From the NCBI RefSeq assembly GCF_014697375.1, contig NZ_JACJRS010000016.1:1-64000 (forward strand): a stretch of 64,000 nt of DNA. Reading direction: 5' to 3'. How positions within the stretch are numbered: the first letter of the stretch is position 1; every line of letters starts with the position of its first letter. Of this stretch, positions 17,506 through 25,151 are shown one piece after another. The DNA comes from Phormidium sp. FACHB-1136 (lineage in GTDB: Bacteria; Cyanobacteriota; Cyanobacteriia; Phormidesmidales; Phormidesmidaceae). Made by a program: the position numbers and the translations under genes. The notes below the pieces were generated by a model. It was not told the origin of the DNA and made no database searches. It saw only the letters and a list, made by a program, of their open reading frames with translations.

Positions 17506-18333
17506 ATGTCTCCTCGGCCTACCTCCGCATCACCGCTTCAGATTCCCCAGAATCCCTACATCGTCCCGGCGGATGTGCCCCTGCCCCCCAGGGAAACCTG
17601 GCCCACGATGTATGATTTGCCCAGCGAAGACCCGGAGGAGCCTGGGTTGCCAGACGAATTCCATGACTTTCAGCCTCAACTACTCAGCGCCACCTTTTGC
17701 CTAGCGGACGTGGCGGCGGATCGTATTTTCACCGCTGCTGACCTGAATTTGTACTACGACATCGCCCATCCCCGCTGGTACAAGCGGCCCGACTGGTTTG
17801 CGGTGGTGGGCGTCCCCCGGTTCTACAGCGACGACGACGATCTCCGCCTCAGCTACGTCACCTGGCAGGAACAGGTCAACCCCTACATCGTCGTAGAACT
17901 CCTCTCCCCCGGCACGGCAGATGAGGACTTGGGCCTCGTCCAGGCTGACCCCAACGCCCCACCCCCCAAATGGCAGGTCTACGAACAAATCCTCCGCATT
18001 CCCTACTACGTGGTGTTTGACCACTATACGGAGAATCTCCAAGCCTTTCGCCTCACGGAAGCGGGCTACGTTCCCATCACCATTCTCGATGGGCGATTCA
18101 CCATCCCAGAACTGGGTATCGGTCTAGGGCTGTGGCGTGGCCGATTCCAGGGTCGGGTGCGGGACTGGCTGCGCTTCTTTGATGCCGATGACCAATGGAT
18201 TTTGACTCCGTTGGAGGTGGAACGGGAGCGGGCGGATCAAGAACAGATCCGGGCCGAGCGAGAACGGCTCCGGGCAGAACGGCTGGCTGAATTACTCAGA
18301 GCGCAGGGGATTGATCCGGATCAGATTGGGTGA
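17506..18333 (+). CDS. Uma2-family (DUF820) putative endonuclease
   Basis: This is a 275-residue member of the Uma2 family, a PD-(D/E)XK nuclease-like fold greatly expanded in cyanobacteria. Core blocks are DLNLYYDIAHPRWYKRPDWFAV, IVVELLSPGTADEDLG and YEQILRIPYYVVFDHYT, with the acidic residues expected of the nuclease core. The C-terminus (about 240-275) is a charged helix rich in RERLRAERLAE. I chose MSPRPTSASPL at 17506 because CAGGAG lies upstream and earlier residues look random. Its cellular target is unknown. A second, distinct Uma2 gene is at 34088. Confidence 0.82.
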   Translation: MSPRPTSASPLQIPQNPYIVPADVPLPPRETWPTMYDLPSEDPEEPGLPDEFHDFQPQLLSATFCLADVAADRIFTAADLNLYYDIAHPRWYKRPDWFAVVGVPRFYSDDDDLRLSYVTWQEQVNPYIVVELLSPGTADEDLGLVQADPNAPPPKWQVYEQILRIPYYVVFDHYTENLQAFRLTEAGYVPITILDGRFTIPELGIGLGLWRGRFQGRVRDWLRFFDADDQWILTPLEVERERADQEQIRAERERLRAERLAELLRAQGIDPDQIG

Positions 18334-18401
18334 TGCTTACCTAGCCGGATGACAGGTTGGCCAAGTTCCTTCAGGCCCAAGCTAGGGCGTGTCATCCAAC
18401 A

Positions 18402-18477
18402 ATACCAAATCCGAGCTAGATAACCCCGGTTCCTAACCCCGAAAACGGTAGGGGCAAGGTCTCCTCGCCCACTGATA
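18402..18477 (+). repeat. Interspersed ~75-bp repeat downstream of the Uma2 gene
   Basis: This is the clearest copy of the family. It starts ATACCAAATCCGAGC, has GGTTCCTAACCCCG in the middle and ends GTAGGGGCAAGGTCTCCTCG. It sits between the convergent Uma2 and ackA genes. The rest of the 18334-18562 gap shows nothing I can name. Confidence 0.7.
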
Positions 18478-18562
18478 CCGGGGGCAAACAAGCCGGATTT
18501 AAGATTACAGGCATCGTTGCTTCATGACGCTCTTTTCGCCTAGCAAACCGTTTGCACCTGTC

Positions 18563-19783
18563 TCACGGCAAATTGGAACAACTCTTAAGACAGGCTTGGG
18601 CGATGGCCCATTCCTCTTGGGTGTGGATGACCAACACACGGATGCTGGAGTCTGGGGTGGCGATGTCTTGATCGGCGGCGGATCGTCCCAGGTTGTCCTG
18701 AAGGTTGAGGCCCAGGAAGGCGAAGGGTTCGCAGGCTTGTTGCCAGATCAGGGCGCTATTTTCGCCAATGCCAGCGGTAAAGACGAGGGCATCCAACCCG
18801 CCGAGGCTGGCTAGCATGGAGCCGATTTCCCGGCGCAGGCGGTGGAGGAACATCTCAACGGCGAGTTTGGCCCGGTCGTGGCCCTGTTCCATGGCGTCGA
18901 TCACTAGGCGTAGGTCGTTGGAAATGCCGGAAATGCCCTTGAGGCCGGATTCTTTATTCAGCAATTGGTCAAGGCGGTCGCCGCTGTAGCCCTCTTGGCG
19001 GATCAGGTGAATGAGAATGCCGGGATCGACGCTGCCGGAGCGACTGCCCATCATCAGCCCTTCCAGGGGGGTGAAGCCCATGGTGGTGTCGATGCTGTGG
19101 CCGTTTTTGACTGCCGCTAGGGAACAGCCGTTGCCCAGGTGGCAGGTGATTAGCTTGAGATCGGCTAGGTCACGTCCCAACAGATTGGCGGCCCGTTGGG
19201 CGACGTAGCGGTGGCTGGTGCCGTGGAAGCCGTAGCGCTGGATGCCTTGGTCGATCCAGGCGTAGGGGCCGGGGTAGGTGGCGGCGGCGGCGGGCATTTG
19301 GGCATGGAAGGCGGTGTCGAAGACGGCCACTTGGGGAATGTCGCCCAGGATAGCTTCGATGGCGTGGATACCCTGGAGATTGGCAGGGTTGTGGGCGGGG
19401 GCGAGGGGAATCAGCCGTTGGATGGCGGCTTTCACATCGCTATCGATTCGCACGCTATCGACGTAATCTCGCCCACCGTGGACAACCCGGTGCCCCACCC
19501 CGTCGATGTCGCTCAGGCTGTCTAGAACTTGGGTTTCGCCTTCCACCAGGGTGTTCAGCATGGCGGCGATACCCTCGGCTTTATCGGTAATGGGAAGCGA
19601 TTGGTTGAGGGCGGATCCCGATTCCGTTTCGGCGGAAAGTTCGACCTGGCCCTCGGCGTGGGTCCAATCCAGGGTGGCCCGCCAGATCGGGCTGGGGGCC
19701 AAACTCGCGTCGGAGGCCTGGGTGAGGTCAAACAGGCAGCTTTTATGGCTGCTGGAGCCAGCGTTGAGCACCAGGATTTTCAT
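18563..19783 (-). CDS. ackA: Acetate kinase
   Basis: AckA interconverts acetyl phosphate plus ADP with acetate plus ATP, allowing ATP formation in fermentation or acetate use. At 406 residues it is the usual length. Signatures are MKILVLNAGSSSHKSCLFDL at the start, GHRVVHGGRDYVDS, VFDTAFHAQMP, GFHGTSHRYVAQRA, ITCHLGNGCSLAA and FTAGIGENSALI. It starts three bases after the glgP stop, so the two genes are almost certainly one operon, linking glycogen breakdown to fermentative ATP production. pta is not in the window. Confidence 0.97.
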   Translation of the reverse strand: MKILVLNAGSSSHKSCLFDLTQASDASLAPSPIWRATLDWTHAEGQVELSAETESGSALNQSLPITDKAEGIAAMLNTLVEGETQVLDSLSDIDGVGHRVVHGGRDYVDSVRIDSDVKAAIQRLIPLAPAHNPANLQGIHAIEAILGDIPQVAVFDTAFHAQMPAAAATYPGPYAWIDQGIQRYGFHGTSHRYVAQRAANLLGRDLADLKLITCHLGNGCSLAAVKNGHSIDTTMGFTPLEGLMMGSRSGSVDPGILIHLIRQEGYSGDRLDQLLNKESGLKGISGISNDLRLVIDAMEQGHDRAKLAVEMFLHRLRREIGSMLASLGGLDALVFTAGIGENSALIWQQACEPFAFLGLNLQDNLGRSAADQDIATPDSSIRVLVIHTQEEWAIAQACLKSCSNLP

Positions 19784-19786
19784 GGC

Positions 19787-22309
19787 CTACACCTTAAATC
19801 CGGCTTGGGCTTGGACATATTCCTTGAGCTCGATGGGCACGGGCTGAACCTGCCAGATTTTGCGGCAATAGTCGCGGATGGATCGGTCGCTGGAAAACTT
19901 ACCCATGCGAACGGCGTTGATGATGGACATGCGCGACCAGGTTTCTGGGTCTTGGTAGACGGCATCGGCCCGATCCTGGGCGTCCACATAGCTCTGGTAG
20001 TCAGCCATCAGCAGATAGGGATCGCCGTAGAGCAGGTTATCGGTGAGGGGCTTGAACAGGCCACCGTCGCCCTTGGCAAAGAAGCCGCAGTTGATTAGGT
20101 CGATGACTTCCTTCAGACGGGGGTTGCCATGGTAGTAGTCCCAGGGGTTGTAGCCGCTGGTCTTGAGGTCGTGAACTTGGTCGGCGGTGAGGCCAAACAG
20201 GAAAAAGTTTTCGTCCCCCACCAGTTCGCGAATTTCCACATTGGCCCCATCTAGGGTACCGATGGTGAGGGCACCGTTCATGGAGAATTTCATGTTTCCG
20301 GTGCCGGAGGCTTCCTTCCCGGCGGTGGAAATTTGCTCGGACAGGTCGGCGGCGGGATAGACCCGTTGGCCAAAGGTGACGTTGTAGTCGGGCAAGAAGA
20401 CCACCTTGAGCCGATCTCCAATGGAGGGGTCGTTGTTGATCACATCCCCCACAGCGGTGATGAATTTGATCATCAGCTTGGCCATGAAGTAGCCCGGAGC
20501 CGCCTTGCCGCCAAAGATAAAGGTGCGCGGCGTTACCTCCAGGTTGGGGTTTTGCTTGATGCGCTCGTAGAGGGTAATGATGTGGAGGACGTTGAGGTGC
20601 TGGCGCTTGTATTCGTGGATGCGCTTTACCTGCACATCAAACATGGAGTCGGGGTTGACGGTGATGCCCGTGCGCTGACCAATGTAGGTGGCGAGATCCT
20701 GCTTAATGTCGTGCTTGATGTGCCGCCAGTATTCCCGGAATCCGGCGTCATCGGCGTAGCCTTCGATCTGGCGCAGTTGATCCATGTCTTGCAGCCAGCC
20801 ATTGCCAATTTTCTCGGTATAGAGGGCGGCAAGGCGGGGGTTCGCTAAGGCAATCCAGCGGCGTGGGGTAACGCCATTGGTGACGTTGTGAATCTTGCCG
20901 GGGAATAGCTCATGGAAATCTTTCAGGATGGTTTGTTTCACTAGTTCCGTATGCAGCGCTGCCACGCCGTTGATGGCATAGCTGCCCAGGCTGGCCAGGT
21001 TCGCCATCCGTACATAGCGATGGCCCGATTCGTCAATCAACGATAGGCTAGCCAGTTTGACCGGGTCGTTGAGGTAATGCACCCGCACCTGATCCATGAA
21101 ATGCTGGTTGATTTCGTAGATGATTTCCAAATGGCGGGGTAGCATTCCGCCAAACAGGGAAATCGACCATTTTTCCAGCGCTTCGGGCAACAGGGTATGG
21201 TTGGTGTAGGCAAAGGTGTGGCGGGTCACATCCCAGGCTTCATCCCAGCCCATGCCGTGGTCATCCACCAGCAGGCGCATCAGTTCCGCGACGCCCACAG
21301 CCGGGTGGGTGTCGTTGAGTTGGGCGGTAAATTTTTCGTGGAAGGTGCTGAGCTTGCAGCCCGCCCCCAAGTGGATGCGGATCATGTCTTGCAGGGCACA
21401 GGAGACAAAGAAAAACTGCTGCTCTAGGCGCAGTTGTTTGCCCTCGATCTGCTCGTCGTTGGGATAGAGCACCTTAGAAATGTTTTCGGAGGTCACTTTA
21501 CTGTTGACGGCCCCGTAGTAGTCGCCCACATTAAAGGACTGAAAATCAAAGGATTCCACCGCCTCCGCCTTCCACAGCCGCAGGGTGTTGACGGTATTGA
21601 CCTGGTAGCCAGGGATGGGGGTGTCGTAGGGGATGCCCTTCACCTGCTTGGCCGGAATCCAGCGCTTGCGGAAGCGGCCATCGGAGTCGATATAGCCCTC
21701 GGTGCGGCCCCCAAAGCCCACGGTAACAGCCGATTCGGGGTGGGCAATTTCCCAGGGGTTACCGTATTGCAGCCATTTATCGGTGCTTTCCACCTGCCAG
21801 CCATCGCGGATTTGCTGGTCAAAAATGCCAAACTCGTAGCGAATGCCGTAGCCAATGGCAGGGATTTGCAAACTGGCCATGGACTCCATATAGCAGGCCG
21901 CTAACCGTCCTAGGCCACCATTGCCCAGGCCCGGTTCCTCCTCCTGGGCGGCGATGGCGTCAAAATCCAGCCCAGATTCCTGCACCGCCTGCTTCACGGG
22001 TTCCTCAATGCCGAGGTTGATCAAATTTCGGCCTAGGTGTGGCCCCAGCAAAAATTCCGCCGACAGGTAGGTCACAATCCGCACCTCTGGGCGCAGGTAG
22101 TTACGGCTGGTGTTCAGCCAGCGCTGCATCATCCGATCCCGCACGGTGTAGGCCAGGGCCAGGTAGAAATCGTTGATGCTGGCCACCTCCGGCCATTTGC
22201 CCTGGATGTAGTACAGGTTATCGGCAAAGGCGCGGCGCAGGGTTTCTACACTCAAGCCAGTGCGGTCGTCTTCAACATCAACCGTGGGGCAAAAAGGAGG
22301 AATAGTCAT
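19787..22309 (-). CDS. glgP: Glycogen phosphorylase
   Basis: GlgP releases glucose-1-phosphate from glycogen using a PLP cofactor. The 840-residue protein is full length. NGGLGRLAACYMESMASL, the glucan-binding VNPDSMFDVQVKRIHEYKRQ and the PLP site KEASGTGNMKFSMNGAL (lysine about 674) are all present. ackA follows three bases later. The order glgP-ackA would make acetate kinase rise with glycogen breakdown, as in dark or anoxic conditions; this is an inference from spacing. The N-terminal segment is short and I see no obvious phosphorylation-control region. Confidence 0.97.
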   Translation of the reverse strand: MTIPPFCPTVDVEDDRTGLSVETLRRAFADNLYYIQGKWPEVASINDFYLALAYTVRDRMMQRWLNTSRNYLRPEVRIVTYLSAEFLLGPHLGRNLINLGIEEPVKQAVQESGLDFDAIAAQEEEPGLGNGGLGRLAACYMESMASLQIPAIGYGIRYEFGIFDQQIRDGWQVESTDKWLQYGNPWEIAHPESAVTVGFGGRTEGYIDSDGRFRKRWIPAKQVKGIPYDTPIPGYQVNTVNTLRLWKAEAVESFDFQSFNVGDYYGAVNSKVTSENISKVLYPNDEQIEGKQLRLEQQFFFVSCALQDMIRIHLGAGCKLSTFHEKFTAQLNDTHPAVGVAELMRLLVDDHGMGWDEAWDVTRHTFAYTNHTLLPEALEKWSISLFGGMLPRHLEIIYEINQHFMDQVRVHYLNDPVKLASLSLIDESGHRYVRMANLASLGSYAINGVAALHTELVKQTILKDFHELFPGKIHNVTNGVTPRRWIALANPRLAALYTEKIGNGWLQDMDQLRQIEGYADDAGFREYWRHIKHDIKQDLATYIGQRTGITVNPDSMFDVQVKRIHEYKRQHLNVLHIITLYERIKQNPNLEVTPRTFIFGGKAAPGYFMAKLMIKFITAVGDVINNDPSIGDRLKVVFLPDYNVTFGQRVYPAADLSEQISTAGKEASGTGNMKFSMNGALTIGTLDGANVEIRELVGDENFFLFGLTADQVHDLKTSGYNPWDYYHGNPRLKEVIDLINCGFFAKGDGGLFKPLTDNLLYGDPYLLMADYQSYVDAQDRADAVYQDPETWSRMSIINAVRMGKFSSDRSIRDYCRKIWQVQPVPIELKEYVQAQAGFKV

Positions 22310-22446
22310 GGCGCAACTCCTGAACAGAGGCAGAACGTACGGGCTTCCTAATCTTTGGTGCCTACCGCTACTGTAAGGGCGCTAGGTTATGAAAGGATTT
22401 AGGCCCGGAAAGGTTTAAGGTTTAAAGCTCGAAGCTGGGAACCGAT

Positions 22447-22797
22447 TTGCCTGATAAAAGTGGCTTTGAGCGCCGAAGAGCCTTGCTGTACAGCAGTTTC
22501 ATGGGTTCAGGCGAGAAAGGGGGAGCCAGCGTTCTAAGCGTAAATATTCACCAAAAGCGTAAACACTTTGAAAAAAACGTTCCCCTCTACGATGCCTTGA
22601 AGGCTGGGTTGGGTCAATCGCTGCCCTGGGCGCATCGAGGCCATTGGCCCACCTGTCTGTGGAGGCTGGTGGCGTTGATCCAGCGTGGGGAGGTGAGTCT
22701 AAGAGTGTTCCATAGAAATGACTATCCATTTGCCATGGCCTTCACCCTCACCCCTGCCCCTCTCCCCAAGGGCTACTGTGTACACATAAGTCCTTGA
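22447..22797 (+). pseudogene. Possible transposase remnant (IS4-like N-terminus), broken by a repeat
   Basis: A 116-codon frame contains YDALKAGLGQSLPWAHRG, then HWPTCLWRLVALIQRGEVSL. This resembles the N-terminal helical region of IS4-type transposases, where a leucine/tryptophan-rich stretch ends in LIxxGxxxL. No catalytic region follows. From about 22744 the frame runs into the palindromic repeat (TPAPLPKGY) and stops. I take it as a decayed fragment. The match is weak and by eye only; it could be an unrelated open frame. Confidence 0.35.
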
Positions 22798-22893
22798 CGT
22801 AGACGATATAGGGGATCGATCCCCCCTAGCCCCCCTTAAAAAGGGGGGAACCGGATTCAAAGTCCCCCTTAAAAAGGGGGATTTAGGGGGATC
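22744..22893. repeat. Composite interspersed palindromic repeat
   Basis: The same block order as 8186-8322: CCCTCACCCCTGCCCCTC, then a ACACATAAGTCC block, then GATCCCCCCTAGCCCCCC and two near-identical hairpin arms CCCCCTTAAAAAGGGGG (about 22831-22848 and 22864-22880) around ACCGGATTCAAAGT. It lies between the transposase-like remnant and the truncated DUF2283 gene. Confidence 0.75.
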
Positions 22894-22894
22894 G

Positions 22895-23032
22895 CTAACT
22901 TTGGTCGGTAGTCCCCCAACCTCTAGATCCGCCCGAAATTAAGGTTTCACGCATATAACCAGGGGCATCGGAGAATTTTACATCTAGAGAATCGGCTTCT
23001 GGGTCAAACCAAACGGTTACAGATTTTGCCAT
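22895..23032 (-). pseudogene. Truncated DUF2283-family gene
   Basis: A 45-codon frame starts MAKSVTVWFDPEADSLDV and continues KFSDAPGYMRETL, which is the N-terminus of the DUF2283 family as found in cyanobacteria. The expected second half (a conserved Val/Gly-rich strand and tail) is missing. After MRETL the residues look random (ISGGSRGWGTT) and the stop comes two bases before the palindromic repeat. The gene seems to have lost its 3' half by an event linked to the repeat. Such small proteins often lie beside toxin-antitoxin genes, and a HicB gene is 186 bases upstream. Confidence 0.55.
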
Positions 23033-23115
23033 AGATCGGCTTCCTGCTTGAGTTTATCCGTAGCGTTAATTTTGAGATTCCATAGCGGATTGCACTCGGT
23101 TGAAGTACATTGCGA

Positions 23116-23145
23116 TGATCCCCCCTTCCCCCTTGATAAGGGGGG
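23116..23145. repeat. Short copy of the CCCCTT palindromic repeat
   Basis: GATCCCCCCTTCCCCCTTGA followed by TAAGGGGGG forms a short hairpin of the same type as the larger copies. It sits between the truncated DUF2283 gene and the HicB gene. Confidence 0.55.
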
Positions 23146-23217
23146 TACAGAGTGAGCCTTTGATTGATAACCTCTCCATCTGAATCATAATGTTTGTCAT
23201 TGATGGCTGATTCAACA

Positions 23218-23445
23218 TTATGACGCTATTTTTAGCTGATAGATAATGGGACGGTACGTCGGCTGAGGAATACTTTTACCTTGGGAACGTGCCGTTTCTA
23301 GCCATGTTTGTTTCGCAATTTCTAGCTCTCTGAGGGCTTCGGCTGGGGTTTCGCCAAAGGCAGAGCAAAATTTTAAGTTGGGAATATCGGCGATGTATCC
23401 TTCATCCTCTTCGCTGTAGAAAATATTGATGTGATAGTCCTTCAT
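23218..23445 (-). CDS. HicB-family antitoxin-like protein (orphan)
   Basis: This 75-residue protein has the HicB partial RNase-H-like fold: YHINIFYSEEDEGYIADIPN, then FCSAFGETPAEALRELEIA. HicB normally neutralises the HicA mRNA interferase. No HicA-like frame is visible next to it. The only upstream coding-like stretch ends KPYQVRQFLTLVETHNLSLE and overlaps the HicB start as ATGA; it lacks the HicA dsRNA-binding pattern with its catalytic His. It may be an orphan antitoxin, common in cyanobacteria, or a decayed TA pair. The protein has no extra C-terminal DNA-binding domain. Confidence 0.75.
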   Translation of the reverse strand: MKDYHINIFYSEEDEGYIADIPNLKFCSAFGETPAEALRELEIAKQTWLETARSQGKSIPQPTYRPIIYQLKIAS

Positions 23446-23520
23446 GCGTCTTCCTCTAAGCTCAGGTTATGGGTTTCAACTAAGGTTAAAAATTGTCTAA
23501 CTTGATAAGGCTTTGCTTTC

Positions 23521-23709
23521 TCATCCCTTCCTCCCCTCAATGATGGCGCGTTCTGCGTCGGTGAGGCCGTAGAGGCGGGCGACGATGGTATCAATTTCAG
23601 CCTCGGCAGCGGCCACGGCTTGCCCCTGGGCGTTTAGGCAATGCTGCACCAGGGTTTCAATCCGGGCTTTGCAATGTACCCAACGGAACCCTACCGAGGT
23701 TGAAATCAT
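23521..23709 (-). CDS. Short protein resembling the C-terminal end of type IIG restriction enzymes
   Basis: The 62-residue frame starts MISTSVGFRWVHCKARIETL and contains QAVAAAEAEIDTIVARLYGL followed by TDAERAIIEGR. That pattern (KARIETLV...EAEID..V..LYGLT..E..IIEG) is the usual C-terminal tail of type IIG methylase/restriction proteins. The big methylase at 25148 has the KARIETLV part but not the LYGLT tail. This looks like the detached or duplicated end of such an enzyme. Its ATG overlaps the ATPase stop by ATGA, so it could be translated by coupling. It may be functional or a remnant. Confidence 0.5.
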   Translation of the reverse strand: MISTSVGFRWVHCKARIETLVQHCLNAQGQAVAAAEAEIDTIVARLYGLTDAERAIIEGRKG

Positions 23710-25151
23710 GGCTGTTGACTCCTACGACCCAACTGATCTAGGAGGTTTTCAAGGTTCTCTATGGTGTTAATAGCGTTTTCAATTTCCTGCCGAGACACAT
23801 TGACAAGTCGAGCATGACTCAGCGGATTCATAACTAGGCTACGGTACAACTCAACACCAGCGGCTAGATTTGCATCAATGTACTTAGGATTGCCGTTCTG
23901 ATCTTTAGCATTTTTAATGGGTTCCCAGAAATCATTGCTGGTTAAATCTTTAGGCTTCTCGCGATATTTAACAGGAATATTTTTCTTTTCGCAAAACCAC
24001 TTAATCTTGACCTCAAAAGCTGTTCGTAGATAGATCGCGGCAGCTTTGTGGTCATGGATTGCAAGATAAAATCTTGCTTTTTCTAGGTATCTTTGATTTT
24101 GTAATATTACTGGAATTTCATAATCTTCTCCACGTCCAGCATAAAGCTCAATGGCTTTCCAGTTGGAGAAATTTCGTTTAAGAATGTCATACCATTCTTT
24201 GTCATAGGTCATCAGAAAAATCTGATAATCGCTAAATTCTTCTTGGAGGATATCAATAACAGGTAATCGGTTCGACATATCTAACCCGATCAATACATCG
24301 TCTAGAACCAATATCTTAAGTTCACTGCTGGGATTGATTTGCAGAGATGCTAGATAGATGGAGAGGGCAATGGCAGATAGCTTTGCTTCGTTAAGAAATT
24401 GATGAGCCAAGGGAAAATGTCGATCATAAAAATTGATTTTCAAAAGAACACTTTGATTGTCGATTCGTTTTTCTGAAATATTAAGGGTGACTCCCTGAAA
24501 GTCAAATTCTAAGGAAATGGGATATCTAAACTTTTGAAGAATGTCGCCTAGTTCTTGCTGTAGTTGATTGAGAATTGCTTGCAAACCCTGATTGAAATTA
24601 TCCAAGGTAGACTGATAGTCCTGGATTTTCTTATTATGATTTTGACGGGGAATGGGCATTTGTTTAATTGCTTCCCAATCCTCAATTAAACGATTTTGAG
24701 TAAATTCATTGCGGCTGTTGGCAAGAATAGTGTTAACCAAAAGATTAAATATATTGACTTCGCAGTCTTCAGGATGCAGGAAGTAAACTTCTAATAGTGC
24801 CTTATAGTCTAAAACTCCTTTGGTCTTAGCGGCATCCAGGATGATAGAATCGTCGGTTGTGCGACTGGCATTTGACCACTCAAAGGTGGTTTCAGGTTCG
24901 TTTTCATTGGCACGGGCTGAGATTTTTACATGGCCACCATCGGTATCGGCGGCAAAGAAATTGCGATAGTGATTAAAATTCAAGTTTCGCACATGGGAAT
25001 CTAGAAAAAGCTCAATGGCTTTAAGCAACGATGATTTGCCACTGCCATTTTCTCCATAAATTAAGAGATTTTGGCCGTTTCTGCCAAGGTCAATGTCATG
25101 CTCAGCATAAAAAGCCTGAAAGTTTTTTAGGGAAATCTTTGTGATTCTCAT
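23706..25151 (-). CDS. RecF/SbcC-like AAA ATPase in the restriction operon
   Basis: This is a 481-residue ATPase of the ABC/RecF type. The N-terminus MRITKISLKNFQAFYAEH precedes a Walker A in YGENGSGKSSLLKAIELFL. A coiled segment (about 150-200) follows. The Walker B is LKILVLDDVLIGLD, then the DKEWYD region typical of overcoming-lysogenization-type ATPases. The C-terminal 130 residues (RTAFEVKIKWFCEKK, then LSHARLVNVSRQEIENAI) resemble no nuclease I can name. It overlaps the methylase gene by ATGA, so the two are coupled. Base composition is clearly more AT-rich than the rest of the window, a sign of transfer. A sensor or effector role in defence is inferred. Confidence 0.8.
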   Translation of the reverse strand: MRITKISLKNFQAFYAEHDIDLGRNGQNLLIYGENGSGKSSLLKAIELFLDSHVRNLNFNHYRNFFAADTDGGHVKISARANENEPETTFEWSNASRTTDDSIILDAAKTKGVLDYKALLEVYFLHPEDCEVNIFNLLVNTILANSRNEFTQNRLIEDWEAIKQMPIPRQNHNKKIQDYQSTLDNFNQGLQAILNQLQQELGDILQKFRYPISLEFDFQGVTLNISEKRIDNQSVLLKINFYDRHFPLAHQFLNEAKLSAIALSIYLASLQINPSSELKILVLDDVLIGLDMSNRLPVIDILQEEFSDYQIFLMTYDKEWYDILKRNFSNWKAIELYAGRGEDYEIPVILQNQRYLEKARFYLAIHDHKAAAIYLRTAFEVKIKWFCEKKNIPVKYREKPKDLTSNDFWEPIKNAKDQNGNPKYIDANLAAGVELYRSLVMNPLSHARLVNVSRQEIENAINTIENLENLLDQLGRRSQQP

